DNA from: Syntrophomonadaceae bacterium
Lineage (GTDB): Bacteria; Bacillota; Dethiobacteria; DTU022; UBA8154
Reading direction: 5' to 3'
Assembly (NCBI GenBank): GCA_007122565.1
Contig: SKTJ01000162.1
Location: 1-13,181 of the forward strand
DNA length: 13,181 bases
The notes under the pieces are model-generated. The model ran no database searches and was not told the DNA's origin. It saw nothing but the letters and a program-made list of their open reading frames with translations. Both the position numbers and the translations under genes were made by a program. How positions within the stretch are numbered: the stretch's first letter is position 1; every line of letters starts with the position of its first letter. Below, in pieces: positions 6,403-13,152 of this stretch.

Positions 6403-7158
6403 TTACCTGTACTCCGGGTTGGGGTGGTTGAACCTGCAGCCTGCATCCCACTTGGTTCTTTGATTGCCGTGGGCGGGGATACCACCATGGTCTTTCAACA
6501 TGCGTGCCAAGTGAAGCAGGTTCCAGGTCATAAAAGTGGTGTTTCTGTTGGTAAAATCATTTTCCGGGCCGCCCGAATCAGGATCCATATAGGAAGGACC
6601 GGGGCCAATTTCCCCAAGCCAGCCCGCATCGGCCTGGGGTGGGATTACAAAGCCCAGGTGCTGCAAGGAGTATAATATCCCCATTGCACAATGTTTGGCA
6701 CCGTCCTCGTTGCCGGTGATCAAACAGCCGCCCGCACGGCCGTAATAGGAGTACTGCCCCTCTTTATTGAGGTTTCCCGATTCCCCGTATAATCGCTCGA
6801 TGATCTTCTGGCAAACCGATGTTTTTTCTCCCAGCCAGATGGCCGATCCCAGCACCAGGATGTTTGCCTCCATTACTTTTGGGTAAAGCTGGGGCCAGTC
6901 ATCCTTATCCCAACCATGTTCGGTCATGTCCGGATATACCCCGCAGGCGATATCATAATCCACTGCCCGCAGAACCTCTACAGAAACCCCCACTTTTTCC
7001 ATAATCGCTTGTGATATGCGGATTAACCCTTCCGTGTGGGAAAGATCCGGTGATTTTTTCAACGTACAGTTAATAAACAACGCCTTCAGATCAGAAAAAT
7101 TCCCCTGGTATTCCTCGCACAGTTTGATTTGTTTCTGATTTAAAACTTCTTTATGCAT
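6403..7158 (-). CDS. Flavodoxin-family NAD(P)H-dependent FMN oxidoreductase
   Basis: A 251-residue cytoplasmic flavoprotein of the flavodoxin/NADPH-dependent FMN reductase fold. The first beta strand and FMN phosphate loop are LKALFINCTLKKSPDLSHTEG (about 24-44, read in two parts); further flavin contacts are GSAIWLGEKTS (104-114) and the ITGNEDGAKH loop (147-156). A Gly/Pro-rich region and a C-terminal extension rich in Trp, His and Asn (about 190-251) mark the larger-than-flavodoxin subgroup. It is the last gene of the leftward operon, 26 bp after the glycosyltransferase, with only a poor ribosome binding site (GGGATAAGG touching the ATG). Context suggests supplying reducing power or altering arsenic oxidation state, in the way the unrelated-in-detail ArsH reductases do. 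The fold assignment is solid; the substrate is inference. Confidence 0.85.
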   Translation of the reverse strand: MHKEVLNQKQIKLCEEYQGNFSDLKALFINCTLKKSPDLSHTEGLIRISQAIMEKVGVSVEVLRAVDYDIACGVYPDMTEHGWDKDDWPQLYPKVMEANILVLGSAIWLGEKTSVCQKIIERLYGESGNLNKEGQYSYYGRAGGCLITGNEDGAKHCAMGILYSLQHLGFVIPPQADAGWLGEIGPGPSYMDPDSGGPENDFTNRNTTFMTWNLLHLARMLKDHGGIPAHGNQRTKWDAGCRFNHPNPEYR

Positions 7159-7184
7159 CCTTATCCCAACTTTCTTTTATTTAG

Positions 7185-7859
7185 TTATCCTTTGCCATAA
7201 TATTTCTCTTTTATTTTATCAGGATCCATCTTAAGCTTGAAAGCAACTAAAGCATAAAATATGAGATACAAGGAGCGCCAAGGGCTTTCTTGCTCGAACT
7301 TTCGGCTGCTGGTGATAATCGGGCCTGGCAGAAGGGCAGTCCTGCCTTTAACTTTCAGGCGGTGGGAAAATTCCACGTCGCACATAATGGGAAGATCCGT
7401 AAAGCCGCCCATCTGTTTGAAAACTACGCTGCGGACGAAGATGCCCCGGTCCCCAAAATAAGTATGTGTAAAACGGCAGTATATGTTACCACCCAGAGAT
7501 AGGAGACGGTAAAAAAAGCGGTTTCCTGCAACATCCATTGTATAGGCGCCTCCCACAACATCCGCTGGAATACGTTGCAGGCGGGAAAGGCAGCCGGGAG
7601 AAAGAAAGGAATCGGCATGCAGGAATAGAAGAATATTGCCGGAGGCAACAGCTGCACCGGCGTTCAATTGTTTCACCAGGCTTGCCTTTTCCCTTGTAAT
7701 AACCAGGTCGGTATAGCGCCGTGCCGTCTGAAGGGTATTGTCTGTACTGGCGCCGTCAGAAACTATTAACTGGTAATCTACCTGCTGGGAAACTACACTT
7801 TCCAGGCAGCGGGGCAGGAGTTTCTCTTCATTATGAGTAGGGACAACAACCGAAATCAT
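7185..7859 (-). CDS. Arsenosugar-type glycosyltransferase, TIGR04283 family
   Basis: A 224-residue GT-A fold, family 2-like glycosyltransferase. Motifs in order: VVVPTHNEE (4-12), DGASTDNT (35-42) for nucleotide-sugar binding, FLHADS (79-84) at the metal-binding DXD position, GDRGIFVR (136-143) and CDVEFSHRL (160-168). This short form with a 'HAD' metal site is the TIGR04283 pattern, named for co-occurrence with ArsS. It would transfer a sugar in maturation of an arsenic-containing nucleoside or sugar; the acceptor is unproven. The ATG at 7859 overlaps the preceding stop as ATGA, indicating translational coupling, and puts the first beta strand at the N-terminus as in the family. An in-frame start at 7892 would add 11 polar residues inside the upstream gene and is less likely. 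Confidence 0.9.
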   Translation of the reverse strand: MISVVVPTHNEEKLLPRCLESVVSQQVDYQLIVSDGASTDNTLQTARRYTDLVITREKASLVKQLNAGAAVASGNILLFLHADSFLSPGCLSRLQRIPADVVGGAYTMDVAGNRFFYRLLSLGGNIYCRFTHTYFGDRGIFVRSVVFKQMGGFTDLPIMCDVEFSHRLKVKGRTALLPGPIITSSRKFEQESPWRSLYLIFYALVAFKLKMDPDKIKEKYYGKG

Positions 7860-9226
7860 CTTCTCAGCGTCCTGATCATGAACTTGGCCCATGGTTTATC
7901 TGCCCATTCTGAAAACCAATTGTCGGTGGCCCGCTGCAGTGCCAGGCCAAGCGTGGGGTAAACGTGTGCGGTTAAGCCGATATCATGGATGCGCAACCCC
8001 TTGCGGCGGGCCAGCACAAACTCGTTGATCAACTCACCGGCCCGGGGTCCCAGGATATGCACGCCTAACAATTTGCCATAAGGGGAAGCGATGATCTTTA
8101 CCCTGCCTTGTTTTGTGTTGTCTGCAACAGCCCTGTCGTCACCGCTAAAAGGCTGGTAATAGGTACGATAAGTAAGTTTTTTATCCTTACACTCTTCTTC
8201 GGTCAAGCCAAGATGGGCCATTTCCGGATCGGTAAAAGTTGTCCAGGGAGCACCCTGGTAATTGGGGCGGCTGTTAAACGGAAAGAGGGCGTTACGAACA
8301 GCTATTTTAGCTTCTATTTCTGCAATATGAGAGAAACGCAAACCCCCTGTGCAGTCCCCGGCAGCCCAGATATTTGGCGCTGTAGTGCGCAGGTACTGGT
8401 TCACCTTAATTTGTTCGCGATTGAATTCTACCCCCGCAGCCTCCAGGTTTAGATTGTCTGTATTGGCCTGACGTCCCAGGGAGATGAGAAGTTCTTTGCC
8501 GAAAAGGATCTCATCTCCATCATCCAGCTGCCAGCCTGCTTTAGTTTTCTCAACCTTTTTAGCGCGAAAATTAAGACGGATATTCAGTCCTTCCTCTTGA
8601 AGAAGGCTTGTTAACTCCCGGGCCAGCTCGACGTCATCCCGGGGCAGCAGCCTGTCCCGGGAATGTAGTAATGTTACTTTTGAACCGAGGCGGTGAAACG
8701 CCTGTGCCAATTCAGTGCCAATGGGACCACCGCCTATAACTATCAGGGATGGTGGAGGCGCGGACAGATCCCATATTTCCCTGTTGCTTAAATAACCTTC
8801 TGTGAGGCCAGGGATATCCGGACGCACCGCTGAGGAACCGGTGCAAAGTATAAATATTTTGGCTTTGAGTGTGGCGTTTGAGGTTTCCAGGATGTGGTTG
8901 TCCTTAAATTTGGGTGGACCATAATAAAGGTCTATCTTATATTTTTCCAGTAACATTTTGGCTTTGGAACTTTTGCTTGCTTCCTGGACAGTCTGGCGCA
9001 CCTGCTCCATAACATTGTCCGGTTGATAACCGCTACGGTAAGCAAGGGAAGCGGCAGCAATAAGTGCCTTTGAAGGGACGCACCCTGTCCAAGAGCATTC
9101 TCCTCCCAAACGTTCTTCTTTTTCCACCAACGCGGTGCTGGCGCCTAATGCGCCTGCTGCGACTGCGGCAACCAGTCCTGCAGCACCTCCGCCAATGATC
9201 ACCAGATCGTAGGTTTTTATAGCCAT
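7856..9226 (-). CDS. Mercuric-reductase-like FAD-dependent disulfide oxidoreductase
   Basis: A 456-residue class I pyridine nucleotide-disulfide oxidoreductase. FAD-binding GGGAAG is at 12-17, the redox-active disulfide at Cys44 and Cys49 (GGECSWTGCVPSKAL), the NAD(P)-binding GGGPIGTE at 165-172, the second FAD motif AAGDC at 288-292, and the dimerisation domain ends in HVYPTLGLALQRA. Where lipoamide dehydrogenases carry the His-Glu catalytic pair, this protein has Tyr423 and Leu428; Tyr there recalls mercuric reductases. It lacks the N-terminal heavy-metal domain and C-terminal Cys pair of true MerA, so mercury reduction is doubtful. It is first in the leftward operon, with AAAGGAG 6 nt before the ATG. 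Members of this group often accompany arsenosugar genes; reduction of a thiol or arsenic species is plausible but unproven. Confidence 0.88.
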   Translation of the reverse strand: MAIKTYDLVIIGGGAAGLVAAVAAGALGASTALVEKEERLGGECSWTGCVPSKALIAAASLAYRSGYQPDNVMEQVRQTVQEASKSSKAKMLLEKYKIDLYYGPPKFKDNHILETSNATLKAKIFILCTGSSAVRPDIPGLTEGYLSNREIWDLSAPPPSLIVIGGGPIGTELAQAFHRLGSKVTLLHSRDRLLPRDDVELARELTSLLQEEGLNIRLNFRAKKVEKTKAGWQLDDGDEILFGKELLISLGRQANTDNLNLEAAGVEFNREQIKVNQYLRTTAPNIWAAGDCTGGLRFSHIAEIEAKIAVRNALFPFNSRPNYQGAPWTTFTDPEMAHLGLTEEECKDKKLTYRTYYQPFSGDDRAVADNTKQGRVKIIASPYGKLLGVHILGPRAGELINEFVLARRKGLRIHDIGLTAHVYPTLGLALQRATDNWFSEWADKPWAKFMIRTLRR

Positions 9227-9314
9227 AATTGGCTCCTTTGTTTTATTTCAATTTTATTATATAATATACATTATTGCAAGATTTAATATTATTAAAAATA
9301 TAAGGGGAATTATC
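9227..9314. promoter_or_regulatory. Shared divergent promoter region of the arsenosugar-type operons
   Basis: This 88-bp AT-rich gap holds overlapping promoters. Rightward: TTGTTT (9238-9243), 16 nt, TATAAT (9260-9265), start near 9272. Leftward: TTGCAA (9279-9274), 17 nt, TAAAAT (9256-9251), start near 9244. Because the two polymerase footprints overlap, they should compete. A perfect palindrome lies beside them (listed separately). No arsR-type regulator gene is in the window. Confidence 0.6.
9282..9296. repeat. 15-bp perfect palindrome, candidate operator
   Basis: TTTAATA-T-TATTAAA has 7-bp perfect arms. It lies in the predicted arsS leader just upstream of the ribosome binding site, and just upstream of the leftward -35 box, where a bound repressor could affect both operons. 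All bases are A or T, so chance occurrence is a real alternative. Confidence 0.4.
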
Positions 9315-10277
9315 ATGGAGATAGCACAAGGGAATAACGTTTTTAAATCACTGGCCGGTTCTGTCCGGGCCCATGATGTGACCGGGGTCCAGGTAAATTT
9401 GGGCAGGTTATGTAACCTTTCATGCGAGCACTGTCATCTTGAAGCCTCGCCAGACAGAACGGAATTGATGGATTGGGGTGTGATGCTAAAAACTTTAGAT
9501 GTGGTAAAGCAAAACGGGATTACAGCGGTGGAAATTACGGGAGGAGCGCCCGAATTAAATCCCTTTATCCGCCCCTTTATTACAGATCTAAGCCAGCTTG
9601 ATCTTAAGATAAAAGTGCGGACAAATCTTACTGCTTTACTGGAGCCGGGATTGGAGGGGTTGGCATCATTTTTTAGGGTAAAAGAGGTTGACCTCACCGC
9701 TTCTCTCCCCTGTTATCAGGAACAGAACGTCCAGGCACAACGGGGTAAAGGGGTTTTTAAAAAAAGTATAACAATACTCCAGCGGTTAAACGATCTGGGC
9801 TACGGCAAAGAGAATGGGCCGGAATTGGAATTAGTTTTTAACCCCGGGGGTCCTTTTCTTCCCGGAAATCAGTCAGAATTGGAGCAGTTGTACCGGAAAG
9901 AATTGGAGCAACATTACGGAATTACTTTTTCGAGGCTTATTGGATTAACAAATATGCCCATTGGCAGGTTTCGCAATACCTTGTTGCGGCATCAGCAGTC
10001 ACAGGAATACTTTAACCTCTTGTACAGTTCTTTTAACAGGAATGTGTTGGAAAATCTGATGTGTCGCAGGTGTGTCTCTGTTGACTGGGACGGGACATTA
10101 TATGATTGTGATTTCAACCTTGCCCTGGGAATGCCTCTGGCCGGGGTGCCGGCGAGGATTGAGGATTTTAGCAAGAAATCTCTTTCGGGAAGGACCATAG
10201 TTACCGGTGGACATTGCCTTGGTTGTACAGCTGGTGCCGGATCTTCCTGCCAGGGTACTCTGGAGGTTTGCCAGTGA
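9315..10277 (+). CDS. arsS: Arsenosugar biosynthesis radical SAM protein ArsS
   Basis: A 320-residue radical SAM enzyme. The 4Fe-4S/SAM motif CxxxCxxC is Cys33, Cys37, Cys40 (RLCNLSCEHCHLEASP); EITGGAPELNP (about 73-83) is the SAM-binding GGE-like region. The C-terminal domain has the family cysteines in CRRCVSVDWDGTLYDCDFN (Cys250, Cys253, Cys265) and the hallmark GHCLGCTAGAGSSCQG (299-314), probably for an auxiliary cluster. ArsS is known to join a 5'-deoxyadenosyl group to dimethylarsenite, made by ArsM, giving the nucleoside precursor of arsenosugars. Some family members are annotated as selenoproteins; here Cys312 is encoded by TGC, so this is the cysteine form. The ATG has AAGGGG 7 nt upstream. 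It leads the rightward operon and overlaps the next gene as GTGA. Confidence 0.93.
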   Translation: MEIAQGNNVFKSLAGSVRAHDVTGVQVNLGRLCNLSCEHCHLEASPDRTELMDWGVMLKTLDVVKQNGITAVEITGGAPELNPFIRPFITDLSQLDLKIKVRTNLTALLEPGLEGLASFFRVKEVDLTASLPCYQEQNVQAQRGKGVFKKSITILQRLNDLGYGKENGPELELVFNPGGPFLPGNQSELEQLYRKELEQHYGITFSRLIGLTNMPIGRFRNTLLRHQQSQEYFNLLYSSFNRNVLENLMCRRCVSVDWDGTLYDCDFNLALGMPLAGVPARIEDFSKKSLSGRTIVTGGHCLGCTAGAGSSCQGTLEVCQ

Positions 10278-10870
10278 AACTGTTGATTTTTACCCGGTAC
10301 CCCGAGGCGGGGCGTGTAAAATCACGCCTTATCCCGGCTCTTGGAGCTGAAGGGGCTCAAAGCTTACACCGCCTGATGACGGAGCATACCTTACAACGCC
10401 TGGATGGTTTTGCCGGGCTCGAAGTTTGCTATGATGGAGGGGGAGAAAGGTGTATGCGGAAATGGCTCGGGAACAAGCTGTCTTACAGCCCCCAGGGTGA
10501 AGGCGATCTTGGCAAACGGCTGCTGCGGGCCTTTTCCCGTTGTTTTAAACAGGGAGAGGATAAAATAGTTGTTGTGGGAACTGATTGCCCCGGTCTTACG
10601 GCCTTCCATGTACAAGAAGCTTTACAGCTGCTGGATGATTATGACGTGGTATTGGGGCCGGCTGTAGACGGCGGCTATTACTTGATTTGCCTGGGCGCCC
10701 TTTATGAGGAGCTATTTGTAAATATATCCTGGGGGACAAGCCAGGTGCTTCAGGAAACCTTGGAAAAAGCTGAATTGCTTGGCCTTAAAACTATTCTCCT
10801 TGAAAAATTGGCTGATGTGGATCGGCCGGAAGACCTTACGGTTTGGAATGCATTTAGGGAAATTTCCTGA
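10274..10870 (+). CDS. Arsenosugar-type transferase, TIGR04282 family (CofC/MobA-like fold)
   Basis: A 198-residue cytoplasmic protein of the DUF2064/TIGR04282 group, a GT-A/nucleotidyltransferase-like fold. Motifs: FTRYPEAGRVKSRL (6-19, the phosphate-binding loop with conserved basic residues), VGTDCPGL (101-108, metal site), GPAVDGGYYLI (128-138) and DVDRPEDL (181-188). The family is named for constant association with ArsS and TIGR04283 and probably activates or transfers a sugar unit; the exact reaction is not established. The GTG at 10274 is chosen because it overlaps the arsS TGA and has GGAGG 7 nt upstream; an in-frame upstream start at 10214 would lie inside arsS and lacks support. 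No terminator follows within the 89 bp before the insertion sequence. Confidence 0.9.
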   Translation: MKLLIFTRYPEAGRVKSRLIPALGAEGAQSLHRLMTEHTLQRLDGFAGLEVCYDGGGERCMRKWLGNKLSYSPQGEGDLGKRLLRAFSRCFKQGEDKIVVVGTDCPGLTAFHVQEALQLLDDYDVVLGPAVDGGYYLICLGALYEELFVNISWGTSQVLQETLEKAELLGLKTILLEKLADVDRPEDLTVWNAFREIS

Positions 10871-10959
10871 AATTCTTCGTTTAGTTTACTAGCCTGATTT
10901 ACATCAGAACGGCGGTGTTTTAAAAAAAAGTTATTTCATATATAATGGTTACAGATTAA

Positions 10960-10972
10960 CACCGATTTTCGC
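10960..10972 (+). repeat. Left terminal inverted repeat of the IS
   Basis: CACCGATTTTCGC, perfectly complementary to 13050-13062. It lies 90 bp after the TIGR04282 gene and 49 bp beyond the transposase stop. A 13-bp exact match between the two short flanks of the transposase is unlikely by chance. Confidence 0.6.
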
Positions 10973-11020
10973 ACAGGTATAACCGTCACATGATATAAGA
11001 TTCTCACCGGCTGGCGACAG

Positions 11021-12742
11021 CTATTTGAATTGCAAGTTCAACTCGGCACTGCCCAGCCAAGGAAGGCTTTGCGGCAGGTGCTCCCAGGGCACAGCCCGCA
11101 AGATAGGATTATGCGCGCGCTTCGGGTAAGTGACGGTAAGCTGCCCGTTACGTACATCCACAATTCCCCGGCCGCGCACAAAGCTGCGAAAAATCTTGGG
11201 AGCATCACAACTTTCGTAGCCGCGCAGATTCTGGGCCAACCGCCAGTAAAGAGTATCAGCGATCATGGTCATCACCAGATCGAAATGCACCTTGATCAGG
11301 ATTGGCGATGACAGGGCATTGAGGTGGAAAAACTTAACCGCTTCGGAGATACCGTTTTCCACCCGCCAGCGGCGGGCATAGTTACCCACCAGAAGTTCCG
11401 CCGGGGCATCAAAGTCGTTGGTAATTAGAAAGGTAGGCTTTTCACGGCCGTTGCCGCGCAGGATAATCTGGCGCATCTCACCTTCGTAGCCACGCAATTC
11501 GACCCTTGATTCATGAACCATGGGGTTGGGATATTTACGCTTATCATGGGGGATTTTGATTCGTTTCCACGGTTCAAGTTTTGCAGCGTCTGTCAACAGC
11601 TTTTGGCCGCGGCGACGCAGGGTTATGAATTTTACCCCCTGAAGATTAAGTTCCGCAAGGTTTGGGTAGGTGGTAAATTTACTGTCAAAAATAAATGTTG
11701 AAGATACACCCTTACAAACCCGCTGCCAGAAAGGAAGAAATTCGAGCACCTGTGCATCAGACTCCTGTCGCTGGATGTCGGCTGCTGTATATAAGATAAG
11801 CTTACTCTCGGCATCCTGGGCAAAAAGGGTCAGTGCTCCTTTCATCCGTTTACCCCGCGCCCCGGCCCAGTGTTCTTCAAGCACCGATTCATCACCGAAG
11901 TGGGGCACGGTATGAAAATCAAGATTGATGATACTACCATTATAGATACCAAGGCGTGAAGCGCAATTGACGAATGCCTCTTGCAAACGGGTGATGTGGG
12001 CCTGGTCAAGGGAGTACGAATAGGTGGAAAGAGCCGTACATTTAGGCAGTACATTCAGACCCGCAAAGAGCCCCAGCCCGAAGTCGAAAGTATGCTCATC
12101 ACTCACGTGATTGAAGCGCTCGGTGCCAAGGAGTTTAAGTGCCAGAAAGGATAAAAAATAGCTTTGGGCAGAGATATACTTGTTTTCCGGCAACCCTGCT
12201 TTTTTCAGCACTTCATCAAAACCAATCTGGGCCAGAAAGGGGGCGAACAAAAAGACGCCGGCCCCGTCTGATTCCATACGCTTGCCTTCAAAATGTGCAA
12301 GACTAATTGATTTGGCCCGTTCAGGCACTTCAGCGCCCTTGATGGTACGGCCGATCTTGAGCTGTGTGCGGCGGGGAAGCTTGGGAAAACCCTCTTCGGC
12401 CAACACCCGCTCAACGGTCCTGACGGAAACTTCAACTCCTTCCTGTTCCAGGAGTTCAGCGATTTCACCGGCGGACAGTTGCTGTTGCCGCCACTCGATA
12501 ATCTTTTGTCGCACCTCGGCGCTGATCTTCCACCGTGCGGCTTTGCCTTCGCCTGCAGGTTCAGCAATGTCGATCTTGCCATGGCGGAACTGATGCCGCA
12601 GCAGGCTGACATACCCGGGGCTGTAGCCGAAACGCTCAGCCACAAGCTGGTCAGGCAAGCGTTCCACAAAGGAGGCACGCAGCGCTTCGTATCGACGCTG
12701 CCAATCGCTGGCAGGACGGGTAAAAAAAGTTGCATCTCTCAT
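11021..12742 (-). CDS. DDE transposase, IS4-like, 573 residues
   Basis: The protein has two N-terminal helix-turn-helix regions (about 29-52, LVAERFGYSPGYVSLLRHQF; about 74-118, with LSAGEIAELLEQEGVEVSVR), then an RNase H-like catalytic core. Likely catalytic residues are Asp275 (INLDFHTVPHFGD), Asp353 (FIFDSKFTTYPNL) and Glu462 within YARRWRVENGISEAVK, which matches the Y-x2-R-x3-E part of the IS4-type signature with the final Lys one residue later than usual. It is uninterrupted, so transposition activity is possible. The ATG at 12742 has no usable ribosome binding site: the promoter predicts transcription starting at its A, implying a leaderless message. No other in-frame Met occurs until about residue 156. 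It opposes the arsS operon in direction. Confidence 0.9.
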   Translation of the reverse strand: MRDATFFTRPASDWQRRYEALRASFVERLPDQLVAERFGYSPGYVSLLRHQFRHGKIDIAEPAGEGKAARWKISAEVRQKIIEWRQQQLSAGEIAELLEQEGVEVSVRTVERVLAEEGFPKLPRRTQLKIGRTIKGAEVPERAKSISLAHFEGKRMESDGAGVFLFAPFLAQIGFDEVLKKAGLPENKYISAQSYFLSFLALKLLGTERFNHVSDEHTFDFGLGLFAGLNVLPKCTALSTYSYSLDQAHITRLQEAFVNCASRLGIYNGSIINLDFHTVPHFGDESVLEEHWAGARGKRMKGALTLFAQDAESKLILYTAADIQRQESDAQVLEFLPFWQRVCKGVSSTFIFDSKFTTYPNLAELNLQGVKFITLRRRGQKLLTDAAKLEPWKRIKIPHDKRKYPNPMVHESRVELRGYEGEMRQIILRGNGREKPTFLITNDFDAPAELLVGNYARRWRVENGISEAVKFFHLNALSSPILIKVHFDLVMTMIADTLYWRLAQNLRGYESCDAPKIFRSFVRGRGIVDVRNGQLTVTYPKRAHNPILRAVPWEHLPQSLPWLGSAELNLQFK

Positions 12743-12748
12743 GCCTTT

Positions 12749-12778
12749 ATTATACTATATGACGCTTAGCAGTGTCAA
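12749..12778 (-). promoter_or_regulatory. Near-consensus promoter of the transposase
   Basis: On the - strand: TTGACA (12778-12773), an 18-nt spacer and TATAAT (12754-12749). With the usual 6-nt gap the transcript begins at 12742, the A of the transposase ATG. Confidence 0.75.
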
Positions 12779-13049
12779 CATAAAATGTTAAAACATGCAT
12801 ATAAATACTGCACTGGAGATAATAAACAGATAATGTCGCTAAAACTGGGCTATAATCGTGCCTTATAAAACGCTGGTCTATACTCCTGCCCTGTTTTAAC
12901 TATTAACGATTCAACTGTTTAACCGTCATATATGCTAAGGAATTAAGAAAAAAATATAAATTGCATATGTCGTAAATGTAATGATTCCCTTGCTTTTCCA
13001 GGGGTTACCTGCTGGTTGCCAGGTGATTTTCCTTATTCAATTTTGTAAC
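12779..13049. other. Non-coding right arm of the IS
   Basis: About 270 AT-rich bases between the transposase promoter and the right inverted repeat hold no supported gene. A weak hairpin (TTACCTG...CAGGTGA followed by TTTT, about 13006-13030) is present. TAACCGTCA at 12920-12928 repeats a 9-mer seen at 10980-10988, which could be chance. Confidence 0.4.
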
Positions 13050-13062
13050 GCGAAAATCGGTG
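13050..13062 (-). repeat. Right terminal inverted repeat of the IS
   Basis: GCGAAAATCGGTG, the exact complement of 10960-10972. ATTA follows immediately and also occurs next to the left repeat, consistent with a short target duplication. Confidence 0.6.
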
Positions 13063-13105
13063 ATTATTGAATTCTGAATGCCTGGTATCTCATATTTTCC
13101 CGGAT

Positions 13106-13152
13106 AGGAGCAGAAAGCCGATTACTACAAAGGCTACCCCTGCTCCTTTTTG
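13106..13152 (+). terminator. Rho-independent terminator with no gene directly upstream
   Basis: AGGAGCAG pairs with CTGCTCCT, and inner AGCC with GGCT around a 12-nt loop; TTTTTGTATT follows on the + strand only. The nearest + strand gene is the TIGR04282 gene ending at 10870, on the far side of the IS. Confidence 0.8.

Larger units (their letters stand above)
10960..13062 (-). mobile_element. Insertion sequence, about 2.1 kb, IS4-like DDE type, apparently intact
   Basis: A single transposase gene is bounded by a perfect 13-bp inverted repeat, CACCGATTTTCGC at 10960-10972 and its complement at 13050-13062. Flanking bases ATTAA (10955-10959) and ATTAT (13063-13067) could be a 5-bp target duplication with one change, or a 4-bp ATTA duplication if one extra A belongs to the left end. 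About 300 bp between the transposase start and the right repeat is non-coding, which is long for an IS. An imperfect inner pair (10980-11000 and 12748-12768, 16 of 21 matching) is a rival boundary that would give about 1.8 kb. I cannot assign a named IS family. Confidence 0.6.

Noticed and set aside
10248..10277. Selenocysteine in ArsS or readthrough of its TGA
   Set aside because: The family's variable Cys/Sec position is TGC here, and the TGA at 10275-10277 forms a normal GTGA overlap with the next gene.
10980..12768. Imperfect inverted pair at 10980-11000 and 12748-12768 as the IS ends
   Set aside because: Only 16 of 21 positions match and the right arm overlaps the transposase -10 box, so resemblance may reflect promoter-like AT content. 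Kept as a rival boundary to the perfect outer repeat.
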